Positions 44,268 through 51,792 of a stretch of DNA of 64,000 nt are shown piece by piece. The DNA is from Chloroflexota bacterium. Its GTDB lineage: Bacteria > Chloroflexota > Limnocylindria > QHBO01. How positions within the stretch are numbered: the stretch's first letter is position 1; each line of letters begins with the position of its first letter. The translations under genes were made by a program, and so were the position numbers. Location of the stretch: assembly GCA_025699005.1 (NCBI GenBank), contig JAILWI010000004.1, forward strand, positions 111,735 through 175,734, given 5' to 3'. The notes beneath the pieces were generated by a model. The model was given only the letters and a program-made list of their open reading frames with translations, was not told the origin of the DNA and did no database searches.

Positions 44268-45245
44268 ATGACGGTGGACGCGCGACCCGCGCCGACCACC
44301 TTCTACCGCGAGATCGATCGCAATCGGCGGCGGAGCTGGCTGCTCGTGGCCGCCGTTGCCGCGGTGCTCGCGGCGCTGGGTGGCGCGATCGGGCAGGCGA
44401 GCGGGTTCGGCTGGGGAGGGGTCGTCTTCGCCCTCGTCGTGGCAACGGGCATGAGCGTCGGCACCTACTTCGCCGGTGACGCCCTGGTGATGGCCACGAG
44501 CGGCGCCCGCGAGATCGAGCGAGCGGCACCTCCCGATCGCTACCGACAGCTCATGAACGTCGTCGAGGAGATGCGTCTCGCCGGCGGCCTGCCGCCGCCG
44601 CGGGTCTGGGTCATCAACGACTCGGCGCCGAACGCCTTCGCCACCGGCCGCGACCCGAAGCACGCGAGCGTGGCCGTGACGACCGGACTGCTCGACAAGC
44701 TGGACCGCGAGGAGCTCCAGGGTGTCATCGGCCATGAGATGAGCCATATCGGCAACCTCGACATCCGCTTCACGCTCCTCGTCGGGGTGCTCGTCGGCAG
44801 CATCGCGCTCCTGGCCGATTGGTTCCTGCGGTTCACGTTCTGGGGCGGCGGGCGCCGCAGCAGCAACGACCGCGGCGGGGGTGGGGGAGCCGGAGCGCTG
44901 CTCTTCTTCGTGGCGCTGGCTCTTGCCATCGTCGCGCCGATCATCGGGCGCCTCGTGCAGGCGGCCGTCAGCCGCAGCCGCGAATCGCTCGCCGATGCCA
45001 CCGCCGTCGAGCTCACGCGCAACCCCGTCGGCCTGGCGCGTGCGCTGCGCGTGATCAGCGACGACCGCGAGGTCCTCGAGGTCGCCAACCGCGCGACGCA
45101 GCACCTGTACATCGTGAACCCGATCAAGAGCTTCGAGGAGCGTGCCAAGTCCCTGTGGGACACGCATCCGCCGATCGGTGAGCGCATCCGCGCCCTCGAG
45201 GCCATCGCGGGCCGGATGGGCCAGTCCGAGGAGCGCCGTCCGTGA
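44268..45245 (+). CDS. htpX: M48 family zinc metalloprotease (HtpX-like)
   Basis: 325 residues. Two N-terminal membrane helices (about 22-62), the zinc site GVIGHEMSHIGN (HExxH at about 155-160), two more helices, and the third ligand in SRSRESLADATAVELTRNP. It degrades misfolded membrane proteins. A Gly/Ser/Arg-rich loop (GGGRRSSNDRGGGGGAG) separates helices 3 and 4. The C-terminus WDTHPPIGERIRALE is typical of the family. Operon with lemA. Confidence 0.94.
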   Translation: MTVDARPAPTTFYREIDRNRRRSWLLVAAVAAVLAALGGAIGQASGFGWGGVVFALVVATGMSVGTYFAGDALVMATSGAREIERAAPPDRYRQLMNVVEEMRLAGGLPPPRVWVINDSAPNAFATGRDPKHASVAVTTGLLDKLDREELQGVIGHEMSHIGNLDIRFTLLVGVLVGSIALLADWFLRFTFWGGGRRSSNDRGGGGGAGALLFFVALALAIVAPIIGRLVQAAVSRSRESLADATAVELTRNPVGLARALRVISDDREVLEVANRATQHLYIVNPIKSFEERAKSLWDTHPPIGERIRALEAIAGRMGQSEERRP

Positions 45246-45344
45246 CGCGGCCCGGCCGGTTGCGACGACGGGTCGGCATCGGTATCCTTCGCTCCGCCTG
45301 ATGCGACAGCGCAAGGGAGCTGGGGAGGCCTCAGCGACATCGGC

Positions 45345-45420
45345 GCCGAGGTAGCTCAGTTGGTAGAGCACCGCCCTGAAGAGGCGGGTGTCGTCAGTTC
45401 GAGTCTGACCCTCGGCACCA
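45345..45420 (+). tRNA. tRNA-Phe (anticodon GAA)
   Basis: 76 nt including CCA. Acceptor GCCGAGG pairs with CCTCGGC. The anticodon arm CCGCC-CTGAAGA-GGCGG reads GAA. Confidence 0.94.
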
Positions 45421-45429
45421 GCAACGCGG

Positions 45430-45435
45430 TATCAT
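45430..45435 (+). promoter_or_regulatory. -10 element (TATCAT) of tRNA-Gly
   Basis: TATCAT, 15 bases before the tRNA-Gly 5' end and ten bases after tRNA-Phe. A separate promoter within the tRNA cluster. Confidence 0.4.
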
Positions 45436-45450
45436 CGGGCGCACAAGCGG

Positions 45451-45526
45451 GCGGAAGTGGCTCAGTTGGTAGAGCATCACCTTGCCAAGGTGAGGGTCGC
45501 GGGTTCGAGTCCCGTCTTCCGCTCCA
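45451..45526 (+). tRNA. tRNA-Gly (anticodon GCC)
   Basis: 76 nt including CCA. Acceptor GCGGAAG pairs with CTTCCGC. The anticodon arm TCACC-TTGCCAA-GGTGA reads GCC. A short T-run follows the CCA. Confidence 0.95.
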
Positions 45527-45564
45527 TTTTCATGTCCGGCTGGTTGCGATCGCAGCTGACCTGC

Positions 45565-45570
45565 TAGCGT
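45565..45570 (+). promoter_or_regulatory. -10 element (TAGCGT) of tRNA-Gln
   Basis: TAGCGT, 13 bases before the tRNA-Gln 5' end; the same spacing is seen at tRNA-Val and tRNA-Leu(CAA). Confidence 0.4.
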
Positions 45571-45583
45571 GAGGACGAGGCAC

Positions 45584-45657
45584 TGCCCCGTCGTCTAGTG
45601 GTAGGACAGCGGACTTTGGATCCGTGAACCGAGGTTCGAATCCTCGCGGGGCAGCCA
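45584..45657 (+). tRNA. tRNA-Gln (anticodon TTG)
   Basis: 74 nt including CCA. Acceptor TGCCCCG pairs with CGGGGCA. The anticodon arm GCGGA-CTTTGGA-TCCGT reads TTG. Confidence 0.94.
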
Positions 45658-45668
45658 GCTCGATCGGT

Positions 45669-45743
45669 GGCGACGTGCCCGAGTGGTTCAGGGAGCGGTC
45701 TGCAAAACCGCGTACACGGGTTCGATTCCCGTCGTCGCCTCCA
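45669..45743 (+). tRNA. tRNA-Cys (anticodon GCA)
   Basis: 75 nt including CCA. Acceptor GGCGACG pairs with CGTCGCC. The anticodon arm GCGGT-CTGCAAA-ACCGC reads GCA. Its T-arm and acceptor 3' end recur imperfectly about 1 kb downstream (46733-46763), so it may be the target of a past integration. Confidence 0.95.
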
Positions 45744-45746
45744 TCA
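45716..45746 (+). repeat. Possible att site (left copy), tRNA-Cys T-arm and 3' end
   Basis: Identical at 26 of 31 positions, without gaps, to 46733-46763. The copy covers the T-arm, the 3' acceptor strand, CCA and three following bases, the usual attachment target of tRNA-directed integrases. Confidence 0.45.
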
Positions 45747-45751
45747 ACTTG

Positions 45752-45801
45752 AGCACGAGAGAGCCCCGAATCGCTCCTGCAAGCGGTCCGGGGCTTGTGC
45801 T
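45752..45801 (+). terminator. Long hairpin downstream of tRNA-Cys
   Basis: Nested stems AGCAC/GTGCT, AGCCCCG/CGGGGCT and CGCT/AGCG form an extended hairpin starting eight bases after the tRNA. It probably ends the tRNA transcript, although no clean T-run follows. Confidence 0.5.
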
Positions 45802-45821
45802 TGACAGCCAAGTTGACAGCC
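45801..45821 (+). repeat. TTGACAGCC direct repeat pair
   Basis: TTGACAGCC occurs at 45801-45809 and again at 45813-45821. Read on the minus strand this encodes either GCQLGCQ or VNLAVK, patterns that recall the tails of tRNA-adjacent integrases. It could also be an integrase arm-site pair. Suggestive only. Confidence 0.35.
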
Positions 45822-45973
45822 TCCTGGGCCCGGCCAGCCCGCCTTATTGGCTGACCGGGATGCCCGACACCGAGTAGCGCCAGCAGAAACCTATGGCTTC
45901 GTAGGGCGAACGTGTCGGTATAGTGCTTCGGTCCAGAATGAAGGGCCGCGTGTTGCAGTCTGGTTAGTTAGAG

Positions 45974-46660
45974 ATGCCGTATCGAGTCCTCATCGTCGAC
46001 GATGACGGCGATGTCGCAGATCTGGTCTCCGCGATCTTGACCGACGACGACTACGCCGTGAGCACGTTGGTGGAGGTCTCGCACGATTCCCTCTTTGCGG
46101 CGGTGGGCAGGCTGGAGCCGGACTGCCTCCTCCTCGATGGGAGTTCTCATGTGGAGTACGGGTCGAGTTGGGCCGAGGCCGCGTATATGGCGGCTCGCCA
46201 GCGATCGGTTCCGACGATCATGTTCAGCGGACACAGCGCTGATGTGCGGGAGGGGCGAGAAGGTCAGTCTGAGCGAGCTCGCACGGCCGACTTCGCTGAG
46301 GTCCTTGGGAAGCCCTTCCACATCGACGAGCTGCTCGCGGCAGTGGCCAAAGCCTGTGGCAGATCTCAGCCGTTCAACCACTCCCCTGAAGCCGATCGCA
46401 AGCGGACCGACGCCCTGGTCGCCCGCTTGAGCGAGCTGGAAGCGACCGACATCCGAGCGAGCGATCACCGGGAGTGGGCTACGTTTCGCCCAAGGGGCAT
46501 GGACGCTCGCCATCAGGTGTACTGGTGGCAGCGCAAGGGTGTGTACCTTGTCGGAGCGTATGACGAAGGGGGCTCCCTGTCGCGGATCGGCCAATTCTTC
46601 GAGCTTGAGGCGGCGATCGCGGCCGCCGTTCCCAACCACCCCGCTCATCGATCCGACTAG
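45974..46660 (+). CDS. Response-regulator receiver protein with unknown C-terminal part
   Basis: 228 residues. The receiver domain (about 1-128) has VLIVDDDGDVADL, the phospho-acceptor Asp in CLLLDGSSH, Ser in TIMFSGHSAD and Lys in LGKPFHIDELL. The C-terminal 90 residues hold no helix-turn-helix or enzyme motif; they read HREWATFRPRGMDARHQVYW and FFELEAAIAAAVPNH, suggesting a small sensing or binding fold. No histidine kinase is nearby. Base composition is visibly less GC-rich than the neighbours, and it lies alone between tRNA-Cys and its imperfect copy, so transfer is likely. TATAGT at 45919-45924 is a possible -10. Confidence 0.85.
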   Translation: MPYRVLIVDDDGDVADLVSAILTDDDYAVSTLVEVSHDSLFAAVGRLEPDCLLLDGSSHVEYGSSWAEAAYMAARQRSVPTIMFSGHSADVREGREGQSERARTADFAEVLGKPFHIDELLAAVAKACGRSQPFNHSPEADRKRTDALVARLSELEATDIRASDHREWATFRPRGMDARHQVYWWQRKGVYLVGAYDEGGSLSRIGQFFELEAAIAAAVPNHPAHRSD

Positions 46661-46732
46661 CGCGGGACGTCGAACGTTGACTCCAGATCGGCACTCCCGA
46701 GCACATCCGTGCCGGTCTGAAAGCTCGCGAGA

Positions 46733-46763
46733 ACGGGATCGATTTCTTTCGTCGCCCCCATCA
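46733..46763 (+). repeat. Possible att site (right copy), decayed tRNA-Cys 3' end
   Basis: Matches 45716-45746 at 26 of 31 positions. Upstream (from about 46697) further tRNA-like pieces line up in order, such as CCCGAG and GGTCTG at nearly the same spacing as in tRNA-Cys, so this may be a decayed whole tRNA copy rather than only an att core. Confidence 0.45.
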
Positions 46764-46781
46764 TCCTCCCCATCCCCGTGA

Positions 46782-49325
46782 TCACGGGGACGCCCAGGGC
46801 TCGTCAGCCGGGGGCTCATTGGCCGGCGTGAGGTCCTGCTGGCCCGGCATCGGCGGCGGAATGAGCGGATCTTCGGGTGGCAGCGGCGGTTCGGCCGCCG
46901 CGAAGCGACCGCGCTCGCCACTATCCTGCGCGGTCCCGGCCTCGGCCGAGATCATCGGCGCGTCGCTGGCCTCCACGCCGGCCGTCGCATTCGCGGTGAT
47001 CGGCAGCCAGTAGCCGGCCAGGGGACCGTTGACCAGCAGGGCGGCAAGCTGCCCGTTGATCTTCGCCCGGCTCGTGTACTGCCACGTCGTGGCGCTCGTG
47101 GAGACCGTCTTCTGGCCGGTGATCGCGCCCCCGGAGTCGAACGTGTAGCCGATGCGGCTTCCCGAGCCGACCGAGAGGCGCCTCGCCCAGTAGTACGTCA
47201 GCCGGTCCACGAAGCCGCGGGCGTAGGCGCGCGACGACTCGCGGATCCACAGGCCGTCGAAGGCGCCGTCGCTCATGAAGAACCAGATCCCGTTGCCGGG
47301 TCGGATCCAGCCGTAGGGCACCGTGCGCTGCGAGTACGGCGCGCTGCTGGGACCGGAGAGCGTCGTGCGCTGCGCGGGGGTGCCGACGCCGGCGCTGTCA
47401 AAGCGATACGCGACGTGCTCGCCGGCCTGGAAGGCGACGGTGCCCCGCAGCCGGTAGTCCGGATTGTCGGCCGTGAACGTGTCGGCCTGCTTCGCGAAGG
47501 TCTCGTGCGCCGTGTACCGATGGAGCTGCACGAACTGCCCGATGTGGGTCAGATGGTAGGGCGCCGTCCGAACTTTGCGATCGAGGCAGCTCTGAGCGAT
47601 GCAGTAGTGGCTGATGCCTCCCGGCGTGCGGACGGTACCGGCTACGCGAGCGCTCGTGGCGATGCCGCCCAGGGCCAGCAGCTCCGCCTCGCGGTTCCTC
47701 GTCACGCGCCAGTAGTCGTACACGCCGTAGATCGCGAAGTTGTGGCCGTTGAAGGTGTGGTCGTACGGCAGCCACGGATACTCCTCGAACCACAGCGAGC
47801 CGTTCTCGACGACGGCGAACCATGGCTTCCCGGCCTGGCGCGATACGCGGAACGAGAGGAACGTGTCGCGTGCGGCCGTCATCCACTTCTCGTCTCCCGT
47901 CACCTCCCAGAGCCGCACGAAGCCGCTGAGCGCGACGCCCTGTGCCATGCCCGAGTACCACGGCGCATCCATGACGCCGCGGCCGTGGAGGTTGAAGTCG
48001 AACGAGTAGGGGAAGAAGAGCGCGCCCTGGTGGCGCACCGCCCGCTGGAGGAGCCGATTGCCGTTGGCCAGCGCCAGGTCCAGGTACTCGGGCTTGGGAT
48101 CCAGCCGATGGTTGCGCAGCATGTTCACGACGTACTGCGCCTGGCCGACCGGGTGGTCGTACCAGCGCCCATCGGAATGGCGGTAGATGAACGCGCCCGA
48201 TGAGTCACGATCGCCGTACAGCGGCACGATCGTCGAGCCGTTGTACGCCAGCATGGTCTCGGGAACCTCCTGGAGCCGATAGGAATCGACCCTGAACGTG
48301 TGCGGTCCGACGCGCGCCAGCTCGGTCGCCTTCTCGATGGCGGGGATGATCGCGTCCGAGAGCGAGACCTGCCCGCCGAGCAGGACGACGCGGGCGGGAT
48401 CCAGGCGCTTGAGCTCGCCGGCCGTCGCCGATGGCAAGTTCGTGCGCGTCGCCAGCAGGAGCGGCGCCCCCGCCCGCGCCGCCGCCGGCACGCCGGTGAC
48501 GGCGTCGGGGAAGTTCATGCCGTTGGCGATGAACGCCGTCGGCGCCGATGGAAACGCGGACGCGCTCACGGCTGCGGCGGTCGCGAAGCGATCAGCGCCC
48601 GCCTGACGCGTCACCGTCCCCGTCGTGTACCGATCGAGAGCCGTCACCACCGCATCACCGACGACGCTGCGGCCGCCCACGACCACGATCCTCGCCGGTC
48701 GCAGCCGCGTCAGCTCCGAGCGTACCGATGCGGGGAGATCATTGGTGTCGACGAGAAGGACCGGACCGCCCAGGGCCGCGGCGGCCGCCCCCGCGCTCAG
48801 GGCATCCGGGAAGGTCCGTCCGGTCGCGACGTACGCCACGGGGACGCCCGTGGGGAAGTGGCGTGCGCTGATGAGCGCCGAGGTCGCATGCCGATCCGAC
48901 CCGGCGATCCTCGTCACCGAGCCGTCGGTGTACGCGGCGAGCTGAGACTCCACGGTGCCGCTCACGACGGCACGTCCCCCGAGGATGACGATGGCCTTCG
49001 GATTCAACCGCGTCAGCTCGTCGCGCGTGGCCTGGGGGAGGGATCGGGGATCGGTGAGCAGGATCGGCGAACCGCGGCGGGCGGCCGCCGGACCGCCGGC
49101 CAGCGAGTCGGGGAACTGGAGGCCGGTCGCGATGTACGCAACGGCAACGCCGGGCGCGAACGTCGCGCGGCTGATGGCGGCGGCCGTCGCATAGCGGTCG
49201 GCGCCGACGAGGCGCTCGATGCTGGCCGGCCTGGCGAAGCTCGGTGCGGGCGCGACGAGCGCACCGGCGGCGACCACGAGGAACGCGAGCAGCGCTCGAC
49301 CGCAGCGGCGCCTGGCTGGAATCAT
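46782..49325 (-). CDS. Secreted cell-wall-binding protein with D-glucuronyl C5-epimerase-like domain
   Basis: 847 residues from ATG 49325, with a GGGAGG site eight bases upstream. A signal peptide (about 1-31) is followed by three cell-wall-binding-2 repeats of about 90 residues (ERLVGADRYATAAAIS, ITRIAGSDRHATSALIS-type and RQAGADRFATAAAVS starts, each with an ILGGxAVVS-type end). The central domain (about 385-570) resembles the C5-epimerase C-terminal fold: DAPWYSGMAQGVALSGFVRL, WFEEYPWLPYDHTFNGHNFA and IYGVYDYWRVT. A beta-rich region and a Pro/Glu-rich tail end it. It probably acts on an acidic wall glycan; the catalytic activity is inferred from the fold only. Confidence 0.8.
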   Translation of the reverse strand: MIPARRRCGRALLAFLVVAAGALVAPAPSFARPASIERLVGADRYATAAAISRATFAPGVAVAYIATGLQFPDSLAGGPAAARRGSPILLTDPRSLPQATRDELTRLNPKAIVILGGRAVVSGTVESQLAAYTDGSVTRIAGSDRHATSALISARHFPTGVPVAYVATGRTFPDALSAGAAAAALGGPVLLVDTNDLPASVRSELTRLRPARIVVVGGRSVVGDAVVTALDRYTTGTVTRQAGADRFATAAAVSASAFPSAPTAFIANGMNFPDAVTGVPAAARAGAPLLLATRTNLPSATAGELKRLDPARVVLLGGQVSLSDAIIPAIEKATELARVGPHTFRVDSYRLQEVPETMLAYNGSTIVPLYGDRDSSGAFIYRHSDGRWYDHPVGQAQYVVNMLRNHRLDPKPEYLDLALANGNRLLQRAVRHQGALFFPYSFDFNLHGRGVMDAPWYSGMAQGVALSGFVRLWEVTGDEKWMTAARDTFLSFRVSRQAGKPWFAVVENGSLWFEEYPWLPYDHTFNGHNFAIYGVYDYWRVTRNREAELLALGGIATSARVAGTVRTPGGISHYCIAQSCLDRKVRTAPYHLTHIGQFVQLHRYTAHETFAKQADTFTADNPDYRLRGTVAFQAGEHVAYRFDSAGVGTPAQRTTLSGPSSAPYSQRTVPYGWIRPGNGIWFFMSDGAFDGLWIRESSRAYARGFVDRLTYYWARRLSVGSGSRIGYTFDSGGAITGQKTVSTSATTWQYTSRAKINGQLAALLVNGPLAGYWLPITANATAGVEASDAPMISAEAGTAQDSGERGRFAAAEPPLPPEDPLIPPPMPGQQDLTPANEPPADEPWASP

Positions 49326-49405
49326 CCCCCTGCCTCCCCTGTTGGCGGAATCGCCACCGTCAGGATACCGCTCCAATCAACGGGAGAGCCGGCAGCGGCG
49401 TGCGA

Positions 49406-49411
49406 TACGCT
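49406..49411 (+). promoter_or_regulatory. -10 element (TACGCT) of tRNA-Leu(TAA)
   Basis: TACGCT in GCGATACGCTGG, eleven bases before the tRNA 5' end. Confidence 0.35.
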
Positions 49412-49422
49412 GGTGGCAGTGC

Positions 49423-49506
49423 GCCGGAGTGGCGGAATGGCAGACGCAGCCGGCTTAAACCCGGCGGCCGAAAGGCATGGGGGTTCGAGTCCCTCCTCCG
49501 GCACCA
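49423..49506 (+). tRNA. tRNA-Leu (anticodon TAA)
   Basis: 84 nt including CCA. Acceptor GCCGGAG pairs with CTCCGGC. The anticodon arm GCCGG-CTTAAAC-CCGGC reads TAA. A long variable arm is present. Confidence 0.94.
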
Positions 49507-49516
49507 CGCCCGATGG

Positions 49517-49696
49517 TCAGGCTGGGGCGTCCTCGCCGTGCAGGGCATCCTCGTCCGGCGGGTCCTCGCCGGGCTGGACCACGCGCGGATCCGCATAGTC
49601 CGACGGATCGGAATCCCGGACCCCGCCGTCCTGCTCGGGGTGGGCATCATCGGGACCCTTTCCCGCCCGACGCTCGAGCTCGCTCTCGTCACTCAT
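49517..49696 (-). CDS. Small acidic, probably disordered protein
   Basis: 59 residues from ATG 49696 (MSDESELERRAGKGPDD). It is dominated by Asp, Glu, Pro and Gly with no hydrophobic core, and lies 34 bases downstream of the CpaE-like gene on the same strand. A longer frame starting inside that gene exists but has no ribosome-binding site. It may be a real short protein or a chance frame. Confidence 0.35.
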   Translation of the reverse strand: MSDESELERRAGKGPDDAHPEQDGGVRDSDPSDYADPRVVQPGEDPPDEDALHGEDAPA

Positions 49697-49730
49697 GTCC
49701 GAGCTCGAAGCAGGTGCCGTGCCGTCGCGC

Positions 49731-50954
49731 TCATCGGCGGCTGAAGAGGCTTCGCCGCTCCGGCTTCTTCGGTGCACCGGGCTGCTGCTGGATCCCGATC
49801 ACGGACTGTGCGACCCGGCGCATCGCGGCGGTTGCCGGCGAGGCCGGTCGACCGATGACGAGCGGCACACCCTCGTTCACCGAACGGATCATCTCGACCT
49901 CGGTGTACGGGATCTCCGCCGCCGGCTTGGCCCGCAGCAGGTTCTCGACGTCCCGGGTCTTCAGCAGCTCCTTGGGGAACACATGGTTGACCACGAGCGA
50001 CGTCCGCGGCTGCACCGGGGTCGTCTCGGCCAGGAACGCGAGGAGCAGGCTCATCGATCGCAGCGCCGCGATCTCGGGGAAGAGGACGAAGACGTGGGCG
50101 TCCGACTGCTCGAGAACCCAGACGGTGCGGGGATCGAGCCGGCTGCCGAGATCCACGACGATGTGGTCGAAGCTCGGCCGCAGGAGCGACAGGATGCGCT
50201 CGATGTGGTCGACCGTGACCCGGGCATCGGCCTCGGGGCGAACCGGCGCGGCGAGCACCATGAGGCCGGAGCTGTGCGGCGTCAGGTACTGGCGCGCAAG
50301 CTCAGGGTCCGAGAGGGCTGGCTCGTCCGTGGCGAACCCGTCGATCCCGTAGCGCGGGGTGAGATTGAGGTGCGTCGCCACCTGACCGAACTGGAGGTCC
50401 ATGTCGACGAGAAGCACCCGCGACGTCGGCAGCTGCGGCTCCGGGATCTTCGTTGACGGCGCCGGAGCTGCGCCCCCGGCGAGCAGCACGGCGGTGTTCA
50501 CGGCGAGCGTCGTCGTCCCGACCCCGCCCTTGGGGCTGAAGAACGCAATGACCTCTGCGCTCGCCGTGCGCGTCACGTCGGGGGAGACCTTGCCGGTCCG
50601 GATGAGCTGTGCCATCACCCGGCCCTCGAGCTCATTCGGTGCGAACCCACCGGCGATCACGTCATCGGCGCCGGCCTCGAGGAAGGCGATTCGCGCCTCG
50701 ACATCGTGCGCTGGCGCGACCACCAGGACCGGGATCACGCCGTTGGTCCCGGCCGTGCGCAGGGAGGCGATCGCGCCCGATGCGGCGAGCCCCTCTGCCA
50801 CGATCAGGTCGTACGATCGGTTCCGCATGGCGGCCACGGCATCGGCCGGGGAGCCGACCGTGGCGAGGGGATAGCCTGCAGACGTCAGGGATCGCTCGAG
50901 CTCGTCGCGGAGCGCGGGATCGCGTGCGCAGATGAGAATCGGATTGGACGGCAT
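49731..50954 (-). CDS. cpaE: CpaE-like pilus assembly ATPase (receiver-like plus ParA/MinD domain)
   Basis: 407 residues. A degenerate receiver-like domain (about 1-120, PILICARDPALRDELERSL and VLVVAPAHDVEARIAFLEAG) is followed by a deviant Walker A ATPase (FFSPKGGVGTTTLAVNTAVL, about 140), RVLLVDMDLQFGQVATHLNL, FDHIVVDLGSRLDPRTVWVL and NHVFPKELLKTRDVENLL. CpaE proteins position Tad pilus machinery. The C-terminus is basic (PKKPERRSLFSRR). It is separated by about 37 kb from tadE-tadG-cpaB. Possible own promoter: TATACT on the minus strand at 50988-50983. Confidence 0.88.
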   Translation of the reverse strand: MPSNPILICARDPALRDELERSLTSAGYPLATVGSPADAVAAMRNRSYDLIVAEGLAASGAIASLRTAGTNGVIPVLVVAPAHDVEARIAFLEAGADDVIAGGFAPNELEGRVMAQLIRTGKVSPDVTRTASAEVIAFFSPKGGVGTTTLAVNTAVLLAGGAAPAPSTKIPEPQLPTSRVLLVDMDLQFGQVATHLNLTPRYGIDGFATDEPALSDPELARQYLTPHSSGLMVLAAPVRPEADARVTVDHIERILSLLRPSFDHIVVDLGSRLDPRTVWVLEQSDAHVFVLFPEIAALRSMSLLLAFLAETTPVQPRTSLVVNHVFPKELLKTRDVENLLRAKPAAEIPYTEVEMIRSVNEGVPLVIGRPASPATAAMRRVAQSVIGIQQQPGAPKKPERRSLFSRR

Positions 50955-50982
50955 GGGCTCCGACGGTGCGTACTGGACGCCG

Positions 50983-50988
50983 AGTATA
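50983..50988 (-). promoter_or_regulatory. -10 element (TATACT) of cpaE
   Basis: TATACT on the minus strand, 28 bases before the cpaE ATG. It is one arm of a divergent promoter pair with rpsF. Confidence 0.5.
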
Positions 50989-51027
50989 CGGTTCGGAGCG
51001 GCGTTGGCATGTGCGCCCTGTCCGGGC

Positions 51028-51033
51028 TATACT
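51028..51033 (+). promoter_or_regulatory. -10 element (TATACT) of rpsF-ssb-rpsR
   Basis: TATACT in GGGCTATACTCGGCGC, the same 12-base context as upstream of rapZ. It leaves a leader of about 110 bases before rpsF, long compared with other promoters here, where an autoregulatory S6-S18 binding site would be expected. Confidence 0.55.
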
Positions 51034-51151
51034 CGGCGCGCGCCTCCCGATCGGGGGGCGTGGTTCATGTTGATATCTGAGCCCCTTTCTGCCGCATCCC
51101 CGGCGCCCGCCGCAGATGTCGCAAACCCAGAGAGAGGAGGACGACGCCACG

Positions 51152-51766
51152 ATGCGCCGTTACGAACTCATGCTCCTGCTCCGGCCGGACCTGGAGGACG
51201 ACAAGCTCCAGTCCGCGGTCGAGAAGGTGACCCGCGCCATCGTCAATGCCGGTGGCAGCCTCAGCAAGGTCTCGCCGTGGGGCAAGCGCCGCCTCGCCTA
51301 CGACATCCAGCGCCACCGCGAGGCGAGCTACTTCCTCATCCACTTCGACATCGAGCCCTCCGCCGTTCGCGAGATCGAGCGCGGCATGCTCATCAGCGAG
51401 GAGATCCTCCGCCATCTCGTGACGGTGATCGAGGATCGCGGACCCGCTGACGAGCTTGCACCGGCCGCGGTTGCACGGGACGCCGATGCCGACGGGGAGC
51501 AGTCCACCGCTGCCGCGCCCGCGGAGCGTCCGACGGCCACCGCCACGGCCGAGCCCGCCGCCGCCGATGCGGCATCTGGCGAGCCGACGGAGTCGGAGCC
51601 CGTGGCCGAGGAGGCCGCCCCGGCCGAGCCGGCGTCGGATGAGCCCGTCGCATCAGCGGACTCCTCGGATGAGGCGGAGCCATCGCAGGCGGCCGAGGCT
51701 CAGACCGAGGCTTCGGCCGGCTCGCCCGACGACGATTCGACCGCAGAGGAGCGCACCGAGGGCTGA
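51152..51766 (+). CDS. rpsF: 30S ribosomal protein S6 with long acidic/Ala-rich tail
   Basis: 204 residues from ATG 51152, with GAGGAGG upstream. The S6 domain (about 1-98) shows MRRYELMLLLRPDLED, GKRRLAYDIQRHREASYFLI and HFDIEPSAVREIERGMLI. S6 binds S18 and the central domain of 16S rRNA. The remaining 105 residues are Ala/Glu/Pro/Ser-rich and presumably disordered (AEPASDEPVASADSSDEAEP and similar), unlike the usual length of about 95-135. First gene of rpsF-ssb-rpsR. Confidence 0.95.
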   Translation: MRRYELMLLLRPDLEDDKLQSAVEKVTRAIVNAGGSLSKVSPWGKRRLAYDIQRHREASYFLIHFDIEPSAVREIERGMLISEEILRHLVTVIEDRGPADELAPAAVARDADADGEQSTAAAPAERPTATATAEPAAADAASGEPTESEPVAEEAAPAEPASDEPVASADSSDEAEPSQAAEAQTEASAGSPDDDSTAEERTEG

Positions 51767-51792
51767 CCGCCCGCGTGCAAGGAGAAGCCGCA

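Noticed and set aside
45530..45811. Minus-strand frame over tRNA-Gln and tRNA-Cys (93 codons)
   Set aside because: It is a translation of tRNA antisense sequence, a common false gene (GNRTRV-type peptide). Only its first residues are discussed as a possible integrase relic.
45683..45877. Short plus-strand frame across tRNA-Cys
   Set aside because: It starts inside the tRNA gene, has no ribosome-binding site, and its second half lies in the terminator/repeat region.
46697..46760. A functional second tRNA-Cys
   Set aside because: The 5' acceptor strand and anticodon arm do not pair; only the T-arm and 3' end resemble the real gene.
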